A DNA stretch of 64,000 bases, from NCBI GenBank assembly GCA_020746875.1, contig JAGTJL010000007.1, forward strand, positions 2,666,001 to 2,730,000, written 5' to 3'. Within the stretch, counting starts at the first letter, position 1. Each line of letters starts with the position of its first letter. The position numbers and the translations under genes were made by a program. Positions 13,425 through 24,486 of the stretch are shown piece after piece. A model generated the notes under the pieces. That model was not told where the DNA came from. It saw only the letters and a program-made list of their open reading frames with translations, and searched no databases. The stretch is from Rhexocercosporidium sp. MPI-PUGE-AT-0058. Lineage: Eukaryota > Ascomycota > Leotiomycetes > Helotiales.

Positions 13425-14048
13425 GGAGATTCAAGGGATGTGAAACGGGCCTCGCCAGCTACATTCAACCGATCCTACTGGATTATGGCAGGAGAGCGGA
13501 GTGGGAGATGTGCCTGCGAGAGGCATGTCGTGCCTTTTACCTTTGCGCGTGGTGTGCGGCTCACGGTTGACCAACCAGATCGACTAAACCCGCAATTAGA
13601 TTTTCGCCCTATCGAGTATTTGACTTCTATTATAACTTAGTCTTATTTTTCCACTTTCTATATACTTTATCGCACGAATTATACCCTCGTTAAAGTACGC
13701 TAATTAAAAGAAGAATTTTAAGCCTTATAAAGACGAGATTCTTACTTAGGTCTCTAAAAGGTATATACTAGTAGACTTTAAGATTTTAAGATTTCAAAGA
13801 GAAATAAAAGAATACAATAATTTAAAAGGTGGTATTTTCCCTTTCTTCTTGTTGTTAAACCAGGAGGGTTAGGAAGGCAACGGTCTACACTTCAAAGGGT
13901 TCGAGAGACTTATAGCTCAGGGAGTAGAAATCGTTACTTGGCTAGGGCCTCCGAGCTACAAGTGCCAGGAATCACTCGCAATGACAAACTGTGTGTGCGG
14001 CCTTTCTTATATGGATCGATCGCTGCTCAAAGGACAGACTAGTCAGTG
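13425..14048. other. Intergenic between gasdermin-like gene and protease; AT-rich relic
   Basis: This stretch holds the protease promoter and the 3' flank of the gasdermin-like gene. Bases 13620-13850 are AT-rich and rich in TTATA/TAAAG words like the RIP-degraded repeats elsewhere, so a small dead repeat probably sits between the two genes. Confidence 0.5.
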
Positions 14049-14888
14049 CTAATGTACAAACGCAATCTTGCCCTCGTTGGTATCGTCTTTTTCTTCCGCT
14101 ATTAGTCCATCCAGCTCTTCATCCAACTCCAATTCAGATACATCAAACTGGGGAGCTTTCTCTGCTCCCAGGTCATCGTCTCGGTCAACGCCAACAAGTT
14201 CTGCACTCTCGTTGTACGAGTCGTCGTGCAATTCCATATCCCCGGCAAAAAAGTACCTCCGCTTGTAAGACAGCTTCCTCACCTTGATCCCAAACACGAT
14301 GCTGTCGGGCGAGCGCTGCGCCCCTTGCTCGATGTTCGTAGTCTTGGAGAGGTTGGCATGCGGACCTACTTTCACCGTGGCTGTATCGACGCCAATGCTA
14401 AACGTGCCGTGCACCTCACCGTTCCGCTTCAGCGTCACCTGCGGCTGGTGCCCGATCTTCATTCCCGTGATCATGTACACGGGCTTGTAACCAGAGTACT
14501 TCAGGTGTCGCTGGACCCCCTTTGCCGCGACAGCCGCCACATAGTCGTCAGTATTGGGCGGGAAGTACTCGGTGTCCAGCTGGGCGAACTTGTACGTGTC
14601 GTGGATGGTGGTGCTGTTGCCAGCGGAGATGTCGATACCCGCGCCAGGCACCGCATCGAACTTGATCCCGACGCCTCCGGTGCCCTTGACGATCTGCTCG
14701 CGCGTGATCTCGAACTCTTCCTCATGGAAGCTGCACAGTCGTGACTTGTCGATGGTCGGCTCCGCTCCAGCGTTGAGCGGATTAAGCTCCTCCAGGCTGT
14801 CAATGATGCTGCCTAACTTCAGTGGCCCCTTCGGTGGTGCCGGCACCTTCGACACAATGTGATAGGTTGGGAGTTGAACAACCATCAA
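14049..14888 (-). CDS. Fungal gasdermin-like protein (HET-Q1/RCD-1 type), candidate
   Basis: An intronless 279-aa protein. It has no signal peptide or hydrophobic membrane helix. Residues 20-40 (LGSIIDSLEELNPLN) are followed by two long alternating polar/non-polar stretches, about 70-108 and 158-186, of the kind that form amphipathic pore hairpins in gasdermins. Between them is the motif KPVYMITGMKI (135-145). The last about 58 residues (222-279) are strongly acidic and separate from the body, like the short inhibitory C-terminal tail removed from fungal gasdermins. Length equals that reported for Podospora HET-Q1 (about 280 aa). Family knowledge: fungal gasdermin genes are usually adjacent to protease genes, and here a subtilase lies immediately downstream on the same strand. 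Expected role: after proteolytic cleavage, membrane pore formation and cell death. The assignment rests on length, architecture and neighbourhood, not on a search. Confidence 0.6.
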   Translation of the reverse strand: MMVVQLPTYHIVSKVPAPPKGPLKLGSIIDSLEELNPLNAGAEPTIDKSRLCSFHEEEFEITREQIVKGTGGVGIKFDAVPGAGIDISAGNSTTIHDTYKFAQLDTEYFPPNTDDYVAAVAAKGVQRHLKYSGYKPVYMITGMKIGHQPQVTLKRNGEVHGTFSIGVDTATVKVGPHANLSKTTNIEQGAQRSPDSIVFGIKVRKLSYKRRYFFAGDMELHDDSYNESAELVGVDRDDDLGAEKAPQFDVSELELDEELDGLIAEEKDDTNEGKIAFVH

Positions 14889-15462
14889 TATCGTATATTA
14901 GATGGTAGGTCCGTTCAGTGTTGTAGGTCAGAGGTGGTTGGCCTTTATTGGTGTCGAAACGTGGTTGTGTTGCTCTGCTCTTCCCCGAATATGGAGACTT
15001 GTCACCTGGGCGGATGGTTGACACTTATTATCTCGAGTCTTACCATCCTGATTCCTACCATCCCAAGTCCTGCCATTCCTGCGAGTCAATGCGAGCACAC
15101 ACATGGTCGCGGGATTGGCCGAGACATGCATGCAGGTGAAAGAATGGGATGCTTCTATGCGAGTTCTCTCTCTTACTGGGCGGGGGCCACAGGGCTTGCA
15201 TGTTCTTTACTATGAACTCCCCAATGACGGGCCTCAGCATCCTGCACGACCCCCGATGTTTCTTTTCCCTGACGTGGCATCTCGTATCTGAGTGGCTGCC
15301 CTCGGGTGACAGCCTGCAGCATGCAAGCCACAGAACATCTTCAGGCAGACTCAAGCCCGAGGGAACTCTACGGAGAGATACAGACGATGACAACCCACAT
15401 TGCGATAGTGAGGAGGCTGTGAAGAGTGAAGAATTCCAACGTGGGATAACGACAGCCGTAGG
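14889..15462. promoter_or_regulatory. Divergent promoter region
   Basis: A 574-bp stretch between the start of the gasdermin-like gene (minus) and the start of the zinc-finger/pseudokinase gene (plus). The head-to-head layout means both promoters lie here. No clear TATA box or binding motif stands out, and frames inside it show no domain. Confidence 0.45.
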
Positions 15463-18400
15463 ATGAAGGAGCCAAAGACCAAGCTAGAAGATACGTCGGA
15501 TATTTACGACATATCCTACGATTGTCTTCTTCTCTTCACGGACTGTCTGTCCACCTCCCGGCCAGGTCATGTCGCCATCGAGACTTCTCAACAGCGTTTC
15601 TGGGCGTGGTCAAACGTGCTCAATGTCTTCGCCGAGCCACGAATGTCTCTTGACACTCAGTTAAGGCTTGACAAATACCCCCAGATCCGCCATTTGGTTT
15701 TGCTGCTCCTCAACGTGCTGAAAAATAATCTCGTCCTTGGTAAGGCTAGATACTTTAACCTGCGCCGCAGAGACAAATACCGGCGTTATAGGTTACTTGA
15801 GTGACTAACACGATCAGTGGTCGATTCAATTTCGAGCGATGATGTCGTGGACATCTCCATGGTCGCTGCGGAACAGCAGGCCTTGGATGTGGCCCTCTTC
15901 GGCATCGAAGGGTCGCTGAAGAGACTGGAAAAGGTATCTGCTGCGATTTTGAAAGCTACAGAGGGTAGTCTCGCTCGCCGAGTCTTTGCATATGCCGAGG
16001 AGAAGCTAGACAACGAATTCAAGGAGCATGTGTCCAACGTGCTCAAATTCAGATTTAGTAGAGCTGTTCCTACTCCCGAGGGAGACCTTCGATTTGAAGA
16101 AGTTATGTCTCCTGAGCTTAAGGAGCTTCTTGTCGACTCCTTTCTTCACCGTCATTATCGAATTCTCTACGAACGAAGAATGCGTCAGGGCGAGAACCCA
16201 CGAGTGAACGAGGTTAGTGTGAGGCGCAGAGAGCAGCACACCGCAACGCATTTGGGGGTCCCTAGCGCAGGTTTGCAACGACAGCTAGAGCACGAAGCTG
16301 GACTGCTAGACCAACGAGAGCAAGAGACAACCAGATCATCAATCGAGAAGAGGCCTCTAACCATCGACGAGGGCGTCGCGGCGAAGAAGCTGGCAGAGAG
16401 CTCTGCTCCCCCGCGTCCGCTGACCGGAACTCCGTCGGTCTCTGAGACGGGAGAAGCGCTGTACCCAGACCCGCCGGTCATTCTAGAGGACCAGAATCGG
16501 GCTGAGTGTCCAATATGCCTCAAGTCGCTGGACGCTGATGTCTTTCGCGGCGAGCGGTGGAGGTGAGTGGCAAGTTTCCTCTACGATTGCAAAGCTCATT
16601 CGATCCTCTAGGATCCATGTGAAGCAAGACGTACAACCGTACGTCTGCATCTCCCAGGACTGCAGCAAGAACCTACAGTTCTTTGCTGACGCAGAGTCAT
16701 GGATCGATCACATGAGAAGGACGCACACGTCAATGTGGATCCGACATCTCCACAATGAAGTTATCTGGAAGTGTCCATTGCCGCACGCCCAAAGCATGCC
16801 TCAAGAGTATTCGACTGAAGACGACCTATTTTCTAGACACATGACGATCGAACATGCCGACGTCAGTGAGAGGAAGTTACACCTTCTCGCCAGCAGCGGC
16901 GCCATTCCAGTCCCGCGGGCTGTGGATATTTGTCCAATCTGCGGCGACACCCACATACCGGTGAAGCGTTCAAAAGCACACATCCAGCAGGAGGGAGTTA
17001 ACTCCGACTCCAACTCCGATTCGGAGGAGTCTGAGGAGGCCTCGAAGGTTATTGAGGTACGAAGGACGCCAAAGGTACAATTCGTGCTCACTCCAGACCC
17101 CCTAGAGGATGCTGCCGCCGAGAGGCCTGTCATGCACAAGGCACCCCTGCCGTGGGATGTTCAAGATCATCGGCGGATCGAAAAATACATCTCCAAGCAC
17201 TTGAAAGCTCTAGCGCTTTACTTTACACGCTACCTGCTTGCGTCCAAGGAAGACGCAGGCGATGCCGCCCGAGCTCGAAGTTTAGACGACGCTTTCAGCA
17301 ATTCCCTTTCGGATTTCATTGACCCACCTCCTCGTCCAGTGGAGTCTCCTTGGCCCACCCCGTTCTTTCATAATGAGGAAGCCGAAAGCATATCTAGGCA
17401 GCTAATCGAACATGATATTGATCCGAGCTGGACTGTTCGGGAGAAGTTACATCAGTGGACGGATCCACCCCTAGAACCTTCTAGGGAGCAAGAATGGGGC
17501 TTCAGCAAGAACACTTCCTTGCCGCCTTACGAAGGCCATCAAGGTGACTCATTATTGAGACCATTTGTCAAACGGTATCAAGCGAAGTGAGCACTCCAAT
17601 TTTGCACTTTGATATAGACATGGAGGCTGACCAGCGTCTTCAGTCAGAATAGCTCTTCGGCTGTTCTATCGTTTCATGACTTTGAAGTAGCCATGGCAAA
17701 GCTTTTCGTGCCCAATGAGTCTGGGCAGCCATCCTTTGTAAATTCTGACTTCGATGAGATGAGGCGTCTTCTAGGCCAGGTGGGGATGACTGAATGGAGT
17801 CGTCGCCCTAGAACCTACGCCGTTCTGAATATGATTGGTCGCCTTGAGATATTTGACGATTTTATTTCAGACGGGTTGGCGGATATTGCATTGCCATACA
17901 CGAGTACTCAATTGCCAGGATACTTAACTCCAGGCGCTGGAAATAGATTTTTAGAAATGCAGTATTTGGTCTTGAACGAAGCGTTTGATCTGGAGTTATT
18001 TCCTGAAAGACTTATTCATTTTAGTAAGTGTCTGGCTTTGGCTATTGATTAGATTTGAGAGCTTAGCTGACAAGAATGTAGTCGAGAGTGCTGAAGTTCA
18101 TTTTGACTTTATCAAACGTCTAGGGAGGGGCCATTCCGGCAAAGTAGACCATGTTATGAGTAAACTCTCCTTAAAGGAGTATGCGGTACGTAAAATCCGT
18201 TGTATTAAGAGATCGCTACTGACTATACGTGAAGAGGAAGCGAATGAGACGAAGAATACTAAACTACGTGCGAGCGCTAGAGCAACTTAACAATGAGATC
18301 TCGATCCTGAAAAAGCTTTCCCATCGTCATCTTGTAAAGTTTTTGGGGTAAGATTTTGCTGAATGTTTCGCTCATGTCTTGTCTCGAATAACGCTGAATC

Positions 18401-19150
18401 ATAACTTGAAAATCCAGATCTTACACCGATCCCAGCTACGTCGGGCTCCTCATGTCCCCAGTGGCCGAATGCGACCTCAAGGATTTCTTGGATCGCTATC
18501 CCTCCTTAGAAGGAGACCGAGAGCCCATTCGAGGCTTTTTTGGCTGTTTATGCTCTGCGGTATTGTATCTCCACCACTCGAACATCCGACACAGAGGCCT
18601 AAAGACTTCAAATATCCTGGTCTACGAAGGCAGGGTATTGATCACAAATCTTGAAGAGGCGCACGACTGGAATGACGACGAGTTGAGGAGCAGAACGACC
18701 TTGATGACCGACCCTTTCGAGCACATCTATGCAGCTCCCGAGGTCTTTAACGCAGAGTCACGCAACTCCTCGTCAGATATCTGGTCTCTGGGATGCGTCT
18801 ACATGGAGATGATGGTATGTTCCGTTTCTAAAAACACAGTTTGAACTGGTACTAACTTCTAACAATAGACCGTACTGAGAGGGGAGACTTTCACCAGCCA
18901 ATCTATCTTCTTCGAAGAGAATGGCGATCGCAGACCCATATTCTACAGCCCATTAGCTATCAACGACTGGCTTACACATTTACAATCAGACGAAGATCCA
19001 GAGCCCTTGAAGTGGATAAGACAGATGTTGCAGAGTGTTCCTCAAAATCGGGTTACCTCTAGTCAGCTGATGGCCCAGATTCACAATTTCAATGACCCAG
19101 TGTACTACGACTCGTGCTGCGGTGAGAAAGATGATAGAAAGGACACATGA
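15463..19150 (+). CDS. Zinc-finger / pseudokinase fusion protein, 1090 aa
   Basis: Eight exons: 15463-15739, 15818-16562, 16612-17586, 17644-18023, 18082-18185, 18235-18347, 18418-18814 and 18869-19150. They sum to 3,273 bases with no stop. Introns have GT starts and CTRAC branch sites; the 49-bp intron ending 18234 uses AAG. The N-terminus (1-110) is a helical domain. Cys/His clusters follow: CPIC at about 323, HVKQDVQPYVC near 345, an H..H pair in HMRRTHTSMW, and CPICGDTH near 448. An acidic Ser-rich linker follows, then the RRPRTYAVLNMI module seen before many fungal kinases. The kinase-like domain starts at GRGHSGKV (about 806). Lys829 of YARKRMRR is kept, but HRD reads HRGLKTSN (923-930) and DFG reads NLE (942-944), so phosphotransfer is unlikely. 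SDIWSLGCVYMEM and other structural motifs remain, pointing to a scaffold or sensor role. It is divergent from the gasdermin/protease pair. Partner and pathway are unknown. Confidence 0.85.
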
Positions 19151-19795
19151 TCTCATGATGCATCGGATTTTAAAGTAGGCAGTACTACCACCGAGTATAC
19201 ACCACGGTGGTCTCCAGCATGTCTAGTTCCCATCCAATGATTAAGGACTGGTTCACCAACAATAACTGTACCATTGACGTCAAAGTATAAGGTTATATAT
19301 ACGCTACAGTAACGGGATGTTTCGCATTTCCACAAGATATATCCTAGGGACTACAGTGTGGAGTTGTCTGACCTCTCTACATTTCTATTCTACGACTTTT
19401 GATTAAGGAGATTTCCTAGATGTCCCGAGATGACACTGGCACCTTAAAGAATACCGACCTGTTTTTGTCCACCTTACAAATAGCTCGTGGAAAATAAAAT
19501 CTTCTCGTTCCCTTCAGTATATTAAAATTAAAGATTTGCACAAAGAAGATAATATCGAACACTATTATTCCGTTTACCTCACCTTCCGCCACACCCTTTT
19601 ATAATCAAAGTTATGATTTTAAGGTATTAATATCTTTATTATTTACTAATGAAATTAGCTGAAACTTAAACCAAAAAATATCTTTATATGACTAATTAAA
19701 AAATGAAAGGTTTAAGCTAGTTTCGATTACGTAATATTGTGAATTAAGTGTTCAAACTTCGAGATTCTTTTTACATATAAATTCGACACAGTTTA
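19151..19795. other. Intergenic, AT-rich relic
   Basis: Holds the 3' flank of the pseudokinase gene. From about 19480 the sequence becomes AT-rich and resembles decayed repeat DNA up to the inverted-repeat element at 19796. No gene seen. Confidence 0.5.
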
Positions 19796-20221
19796 CAGTC
19801 CTACTCCGTCAACTGATATCCGTCTAAGCGAGGTTTTATACCAAAATTTACCTCGAACACTTGCCAGTTTAACCTTGTTATAAGTAATCTATAATAAAAT
19901 ACTACTGTAAACTTATTAATTAAATCATAAGGTATAATTTAATAGACGTAAAGTAAGGCAAAGATAAGAGTACGCGCAAAACGCGACTTTACCCGTAAAA
20001 TGCGACACGAAAATAACACGTTATACTTTGACGAATTAATTATTAACATTCCTCGCTTTTTAAACTAAAATAAAATTATACAAGGGTTTATAATTGCTCT
20101 GAATACTCTAAAATCGAAAGGAATAATTGCTTAAAGCTCCGTGGCTGTTATAATATGTAGTAGGAGAAGTAGTATTTGGGTGGTATTCGGCTAATAGACG
20201 GATATCAGTTGACTAGTACTG
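19796..20221. mobile_element. Non-autonomous Tc1/mariner-like inverted-repeat element
   Basis: A 426-bp AT-rich element begins CAGT and ends ACTG, flanked on both sides by the dinucleotide TA (19794-19795 and 20222-20223). The termini are imperfect inverted repeats sharing a perfect 19-bp core, GTCAACTGATATCCGTCTA, at 19808-19826 and its complement at 20195-20213. A 4-bp indel lies outside the core. CAGT ends plus TA duplication are the hallmarks of Tc1/mariner elements. The interior holds no transposase frame and looks RIP-mutated. Confidence 0.75.
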
Positions 20222-20616
20222 TAGCTGGCTCGAGTTCTAGGAAATGCACTATTTCCCGCACTGCGACGGTGGCATAATGCCTGATTCCTGGCCCTTCCTC
20301 AAATTCTACGGGCCCCTAACAGAAGGCCTAGAGGCCCTCGGCGTCAATCTCACTACAGCCCTTGAACACACCCTTACTCTTGACCCCTACGGCTTCACGA
20401 ACATCCACTACGAGTTTTCAAGATCCCAATCGGGACATAGCCTAAGAACAAGAAGTTAAAGACAGCAGGATTGCATATGAGAACGGCGGTTTGGAACGGA
20501 CTCGATGCTTTGAGTTTTGGACCGTTGTGTAGAGGATTAATAGATAATAGAGTGCATAGCTATTTTCCGTTTCATGTCAGTTATAGGCAGAAGCCAGAAG
20601 ATGAGACGAAAGACTA
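20222..20616 (+). pseudogene. 3' remnant of a LaeA/UMTA-like methyltransferase
   Basis: Plus-strand sequence right after the inverted-repeat element reads as the C-terminal third of a fungal SAM-dependent methyltransferase of the LaeA-like/UMTA type. It shows WLEF-stop-EMHYFPHCDGG, then IMPDSWPFLKFYGPL, an NLTTALEHT segment and GFTNIHYEF. After a frame shift near 20410 comes FKIPIGT-stop-PKNKKLKTAGLHMRTAVW, ending FPFHVSYRQKPEDETKD. At least two in-frame stops and one frameshift make it non-functional. No 5' part of the gene was recognised left of the element. Confidence 0.65.
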
Positions 20617-20707
20617 ATGAATATGCTCACTTGGGTAAGATGGATAGACTGGTCTTCGAAGTGGCAAGGGTCAGACTCTGTCTCAGACCCTCCATGCTCT
20701 AAGCACT

Positions 20708-23249
20708 CTAGCTCCTCCTCCTATCATCGTACAAATCATTGAATACAACCCCATTCCTCCTCAAACAATAATGCTTAACCCACTTAACCAAATACTCCGC
20801 CTTGTGCCGCGCAAATATCCTCGTCTTAACACCAAAAACACAATCAAGTTCCTCTAGGGAAAACTCCTTTGTTTCCGGGACTAGGAAGAAGATTAAAATG
20901 AACTGGATTACATTCAATCCGGCGAAGAGACCTAGAACGCTTGTTCCATTCCATTTATGCTCTAGGGCTGGGTAGAAGAGTGTGAGGATACCTAGAGGCC
21001 ATTAATTGGGGAAAGGGGGAAAAGGGGGGGACAAGCTTACCGAGCCAGAAGAGGTTCATTGCGACGGCAAATGAGGCTCCTACTTCGCGGTGCGTGACGG
21101 GCTGTGCCTCTGCCGAGTAACAGAATGGAACTGGTCCTGTAGAAAATCAGTGCTAGTTTCGCGGATGTTTCGGGTTCGGGTGTCGTGAGCCCACACACCT
21201 TGGCCAGAGGAATACAACGCAACAAACAATGACGAAAACGCCGTAATAAGTGGCAAATGGCTCTCACTCCCCTCCGGAATCAAATACCCACTCCCTGCAA
21301 CCAACATAGTCCAAGCCAAATGCGGCGCCAAAAAAAGCAACAAAACCCTCCTCCCAACGCGATCAATCAGCCACAACGCTGGCAACCCACAAACAACATT
21401 TATAGCACCAATACCCCAAGATATCCAAAGTGCTTTTGATGTAGATTTTTCATGGTCAGCGGAGATGAATAGCGTCGTTGAGAATTGGATTAGCACGTTT
21501 ATGCCGCAGAGTTGTTGCCCGATCATGGTTATACTTGAGGCGACCGTGGCGCGACGAATTCGGGGCTGGCTGAAGAGCTGGAAGAAACGTTTAATGTACA
21601 TTGAACCTGTGGGGTTTAAGTGATATGGTGCGGATGAGGGTAGGGGGGTGGCACACACCTGTATATCCGTTTGCCTGGAAGATCTCGTTTTCCACTTCGA
21701 TTTGAGCAGCAATGGCAATGAGATCTCTTGCAGCTTGGAGAGGGGTGTTTCTTAGTTTGCACAGTGCGGTATAAGCCTGGCGATATTTTCCTACGGTCCG
21801 GTCAGTATTTGGTTTACAGTGACACCGATTCCGACTTACCCTTTTTAATCAAATACCTGGGAGATTCTGTCAAAGGTAAGTTTTGCGATCTCAACGCAGG
21901 GTTGGATGTGCTGATAGCTTACCAGGACACAGATATATAAATAAAACTGGTATGCTTGGTATAAACGCCGAGCCGAGTTGGAGACGCCATGACAAATTGT
22001 GACGAACCGTTGATACTGCAAGGTTGGCACTGAAACCCCTACTCAAAATCAGAGGTGAGGCTTGATGATTCCCTATTAACGAAAGCTTACAACAAAATCC
22101 CAATTGCCACGCAGATCTGGAGAAGGTCAGACAGGTGGATAGGGCTTTTAGGGGGGTAACAAACCTGCCAACTGCCCATCACGATGGACCCACGAACAGA
22201 TGACGGCGACACTTCTGCAGCAAACACTGCTGTAATACTGGCCTTTGCTCCTGCGTTTGAGCGTAAGCTTAAATTGCATTACGTTTCGCTAGTAGGCCTT
22301 ACCCATTCCGACTCTAGATGCTTTGGTCAGTTTCTTGTGAACACCAACAACGGAGGGTAGAACGTACCCTAGCAAAAGTCTGCACATTAAGAGTTGCACA
22401 AAAGATTGGCTCCCAGCAGATCCGAGAGCAGAGGCAAACGAAAAGATGGCAGCAAAGAGAAGTGTGGGTCGGCGACCATAACGGTCAGATATAAACACGC
22501 TGCACCAACACCCACTGCAAGCCTGGTTAATAGAGTCTCAGGAGCGACTTTCTACAGTTGTGCTCACATGAAAGCGCCAGCAAAGAATGGTGCTGAATTA
22601 ACTATTCCAATGTACCAAGCTCCTTTCGAGCTCTCAGGATTATATCCAAATTCTTGAGGCCAGGAAGCATTGGCCGGGTTGGTGCCCACCTATACAACTG
22701 TCAGTATTCGCGTTCCCCCCGAATCGGTAGGAGAACAAAGGATACCTGAGCCCATCCCTGTAGTATAGCAGCAGAGCTACACAGGAATATAGTGAGCCAA
22801 AATCGTCCCGGCTGGTGGAAAGGTCGCAGATTCTCATCCCTCAAAGCCAACAATTCTGCATCATTAAGCCTCTCAGCAGACTGGGGTGCGAAAGGATCTC
22901 GTGCAATTTGCGCGGCGACATGCAGAAGCCTGTGGATGTCTTCCTTCTCAAATCCGTGAGCCACAGCAAATTCTGTTACCCATTGAGTAAGTTCTTCAGG
23001 AGTGAATCTCCGTAGCGAATTTTGAAGGATTGCTTCGGTATTTTCGTTGATGTTGACCTTCACCGTGATAGGTGTAGGGTTAGAAGCATTGGCCTGGAAT
23101 GCGGATTAGCTGGGAAATTGCGAAGGTGTGATGGTGGCAAAGTATCATGAACTGAACCAGCAAGTTTGGTTACTGCTTGGGACTGGGAAGGACGGACACT
23201 GTAGAGTATCTGGACTTACAAGATTGTCTAGCGGGATTTGGTCTGCCAT
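20708..23249 (-). CDS. MFS sugar transporter
   Basis: A 12-TM Major Facilitator sugar-porter (SP) family member with a long cytosolic N-terminal extension, about 610 aa over 13 small exons. It starts at 23249 ([10 protein letters not shown]) and stops at 20708. Phase is maintained at every junction I followed. Family motifs: [29 protein letters not shown] after TM2 (22470 region); [68 protein letters not shown] near 21370; and the closing [15 protein letters not shown]. It resembles filamentous fungal transporters that carry the RDEWIVGLVNSAPY-type segment, here [14 protein letters not shown]. Substrate (hexose, disaccharide or polyol) cannot be read from sequence. Location would be the plasma membrane. 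The gene appears intact. Confidence 0.88.
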
Positions 23250-24486
23250 TATATTGAACTATGCAATATGAAGCGTGTCTACCAAGAAAAACTGGAGAGA
23301 AAGCTTGGGGATTAAGAGAACTTGCAGGTGGTACGCCTTATTAGGACAACGAATATGAGGCCTGGACTCGAAGCCAGTCACTCCTAGTGAACTCAAACAA
23401 GTTCCGGATATTTTCAACCCTAGACACGGTCGTATCTGCCTTACCGCCTCGACCAACCTGCTCCAATTGGTCGTCCTTCAGCGCCAGATGGCTTCATTTA
23501 CATATGGAAACAACCCCAACCACTGAGCGCCTTCAAGCCGCTTTGCACTGCCTTCTCCGCGGTACTATCCCCTTAACTGCGATTCTGTGCACCGTCCTGA
23601 AAGCCCTGTAAGCAAAGCCTGTAAGCGAGACGTCGATCCCCGAAGGCGTGCAGATCAGCCACTAAAGCACTGCCCCGCACGCTGTAGGACGCTGTATGGA
23701 GCCTCAACACCCTGAACCAGACGTGGATACCGCAGTTAAGGGGATAGGACACCAATCAATTGCTCATGAAAACGGCTGATAACAAGGCAGAATATGCAAC
23801 TGTCTCATAATCCCAACTTCTGTCTCTAATAAGCGAGAGAATGGCAATCATGGCCTATGGATTGCATCCTTCGGTGAGCGAAAGGAGGTTGGTGATGGAC
23901 GCCCGAGTGTGGTGTCAGACTAAACCCGTCGCGAGTCTCTCCATGCCGTCGTTGAAATCCGCAAAATATCACGAAATGAGAGCGTTGAGATTTCTAATAT
24001 TATTGGAGACTTCTTGCATACTATAAATCTTTTATGTTTGGCACCCAATAGAATCACGTTGTAGCGTATTTAGGGGCTTCTAGATCATTGAGGCTCTGCT
24101 CCTTCCATCTTCTTTAATATTTGGAACTCCCTCATTTTTAGTGGCATGCACTGTAATACGTGGCAACCCTAGACCCGCTGAAGGATCGATCACCTTTCAT
24201 ACCCCGGTTTTACCAGCCGTAATGAAACATTCCACCTATTTTGCTTCTATCTCCCTCTCAGCACCGTTCCCTTACACAAAGCACGGCCTGCAACAGAGGG
24301 CGATGTCGGGGGCCGACATGTTACTTCCCGCGCTGAACTCTAATCCAGGGTTCCAACGGCAAGGCTTTCAGTGCGTTGTACTCCTGTCGATCATGTAAAA
24401 CCCCTTCCTCCCATGACCCTTAGGCCCCTAAACTTATCAAGCTTCAGAACTTGTCAAACTCACCAGGAACCTAAGTCTACAATACA
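23250..24486. other. Intergenic, no gene; contains inverted-repeat element
   Basis: Upstream flank of the transporter and promoter side of the ankyrin gene. Apart from the 183-bp inverted-repeat structure at 23565-23747 I see no gene or RNA. Confidence 0.5.
23565..23747. repeat. 183-bp candidate MITE with 17-bp perfect inverted ends
   Basis: The sequence CTATCCCCTTAACTGCG at 23565-23581 is repeated as its exact reverse complement at 23731-23747, with weaker inverted similarity continuing inward (GTGCACCGTCCTGA against the GTCTGGTTCAG side). The small size and inverted ends suggest a miniature inverted-repeat element. No convincing target duplication is visible at the edges. Confidence 0.55.

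Noticed and set aside
13900..13975. tRNA-like D-arm word (TAGCTCAGGGAGTA)
   Set aside because: No cloverleaf could be formed and no T-loop follows at the right distance.
14226..14862. Long plus-strand open frames opposite the gasdermin-like gene
   Set aside because: They are mirror frames of the GC-rich minus-strand gene, with low-complexity Arg/Leu/Val or Ser content and no motif.
18186..18300. Frameshift in the kinase domain
   Set aside because: A 49-bp intron at 18186-18234 restores the YARKRMRR motif and the total length divides by three, so the gene is intact.
19796..20221. CRISPR-like or tandem array
   Set aside because: Only one inverted pair is present, with no regularly spaced direct repeats; a eukaryotic MITE explains it.
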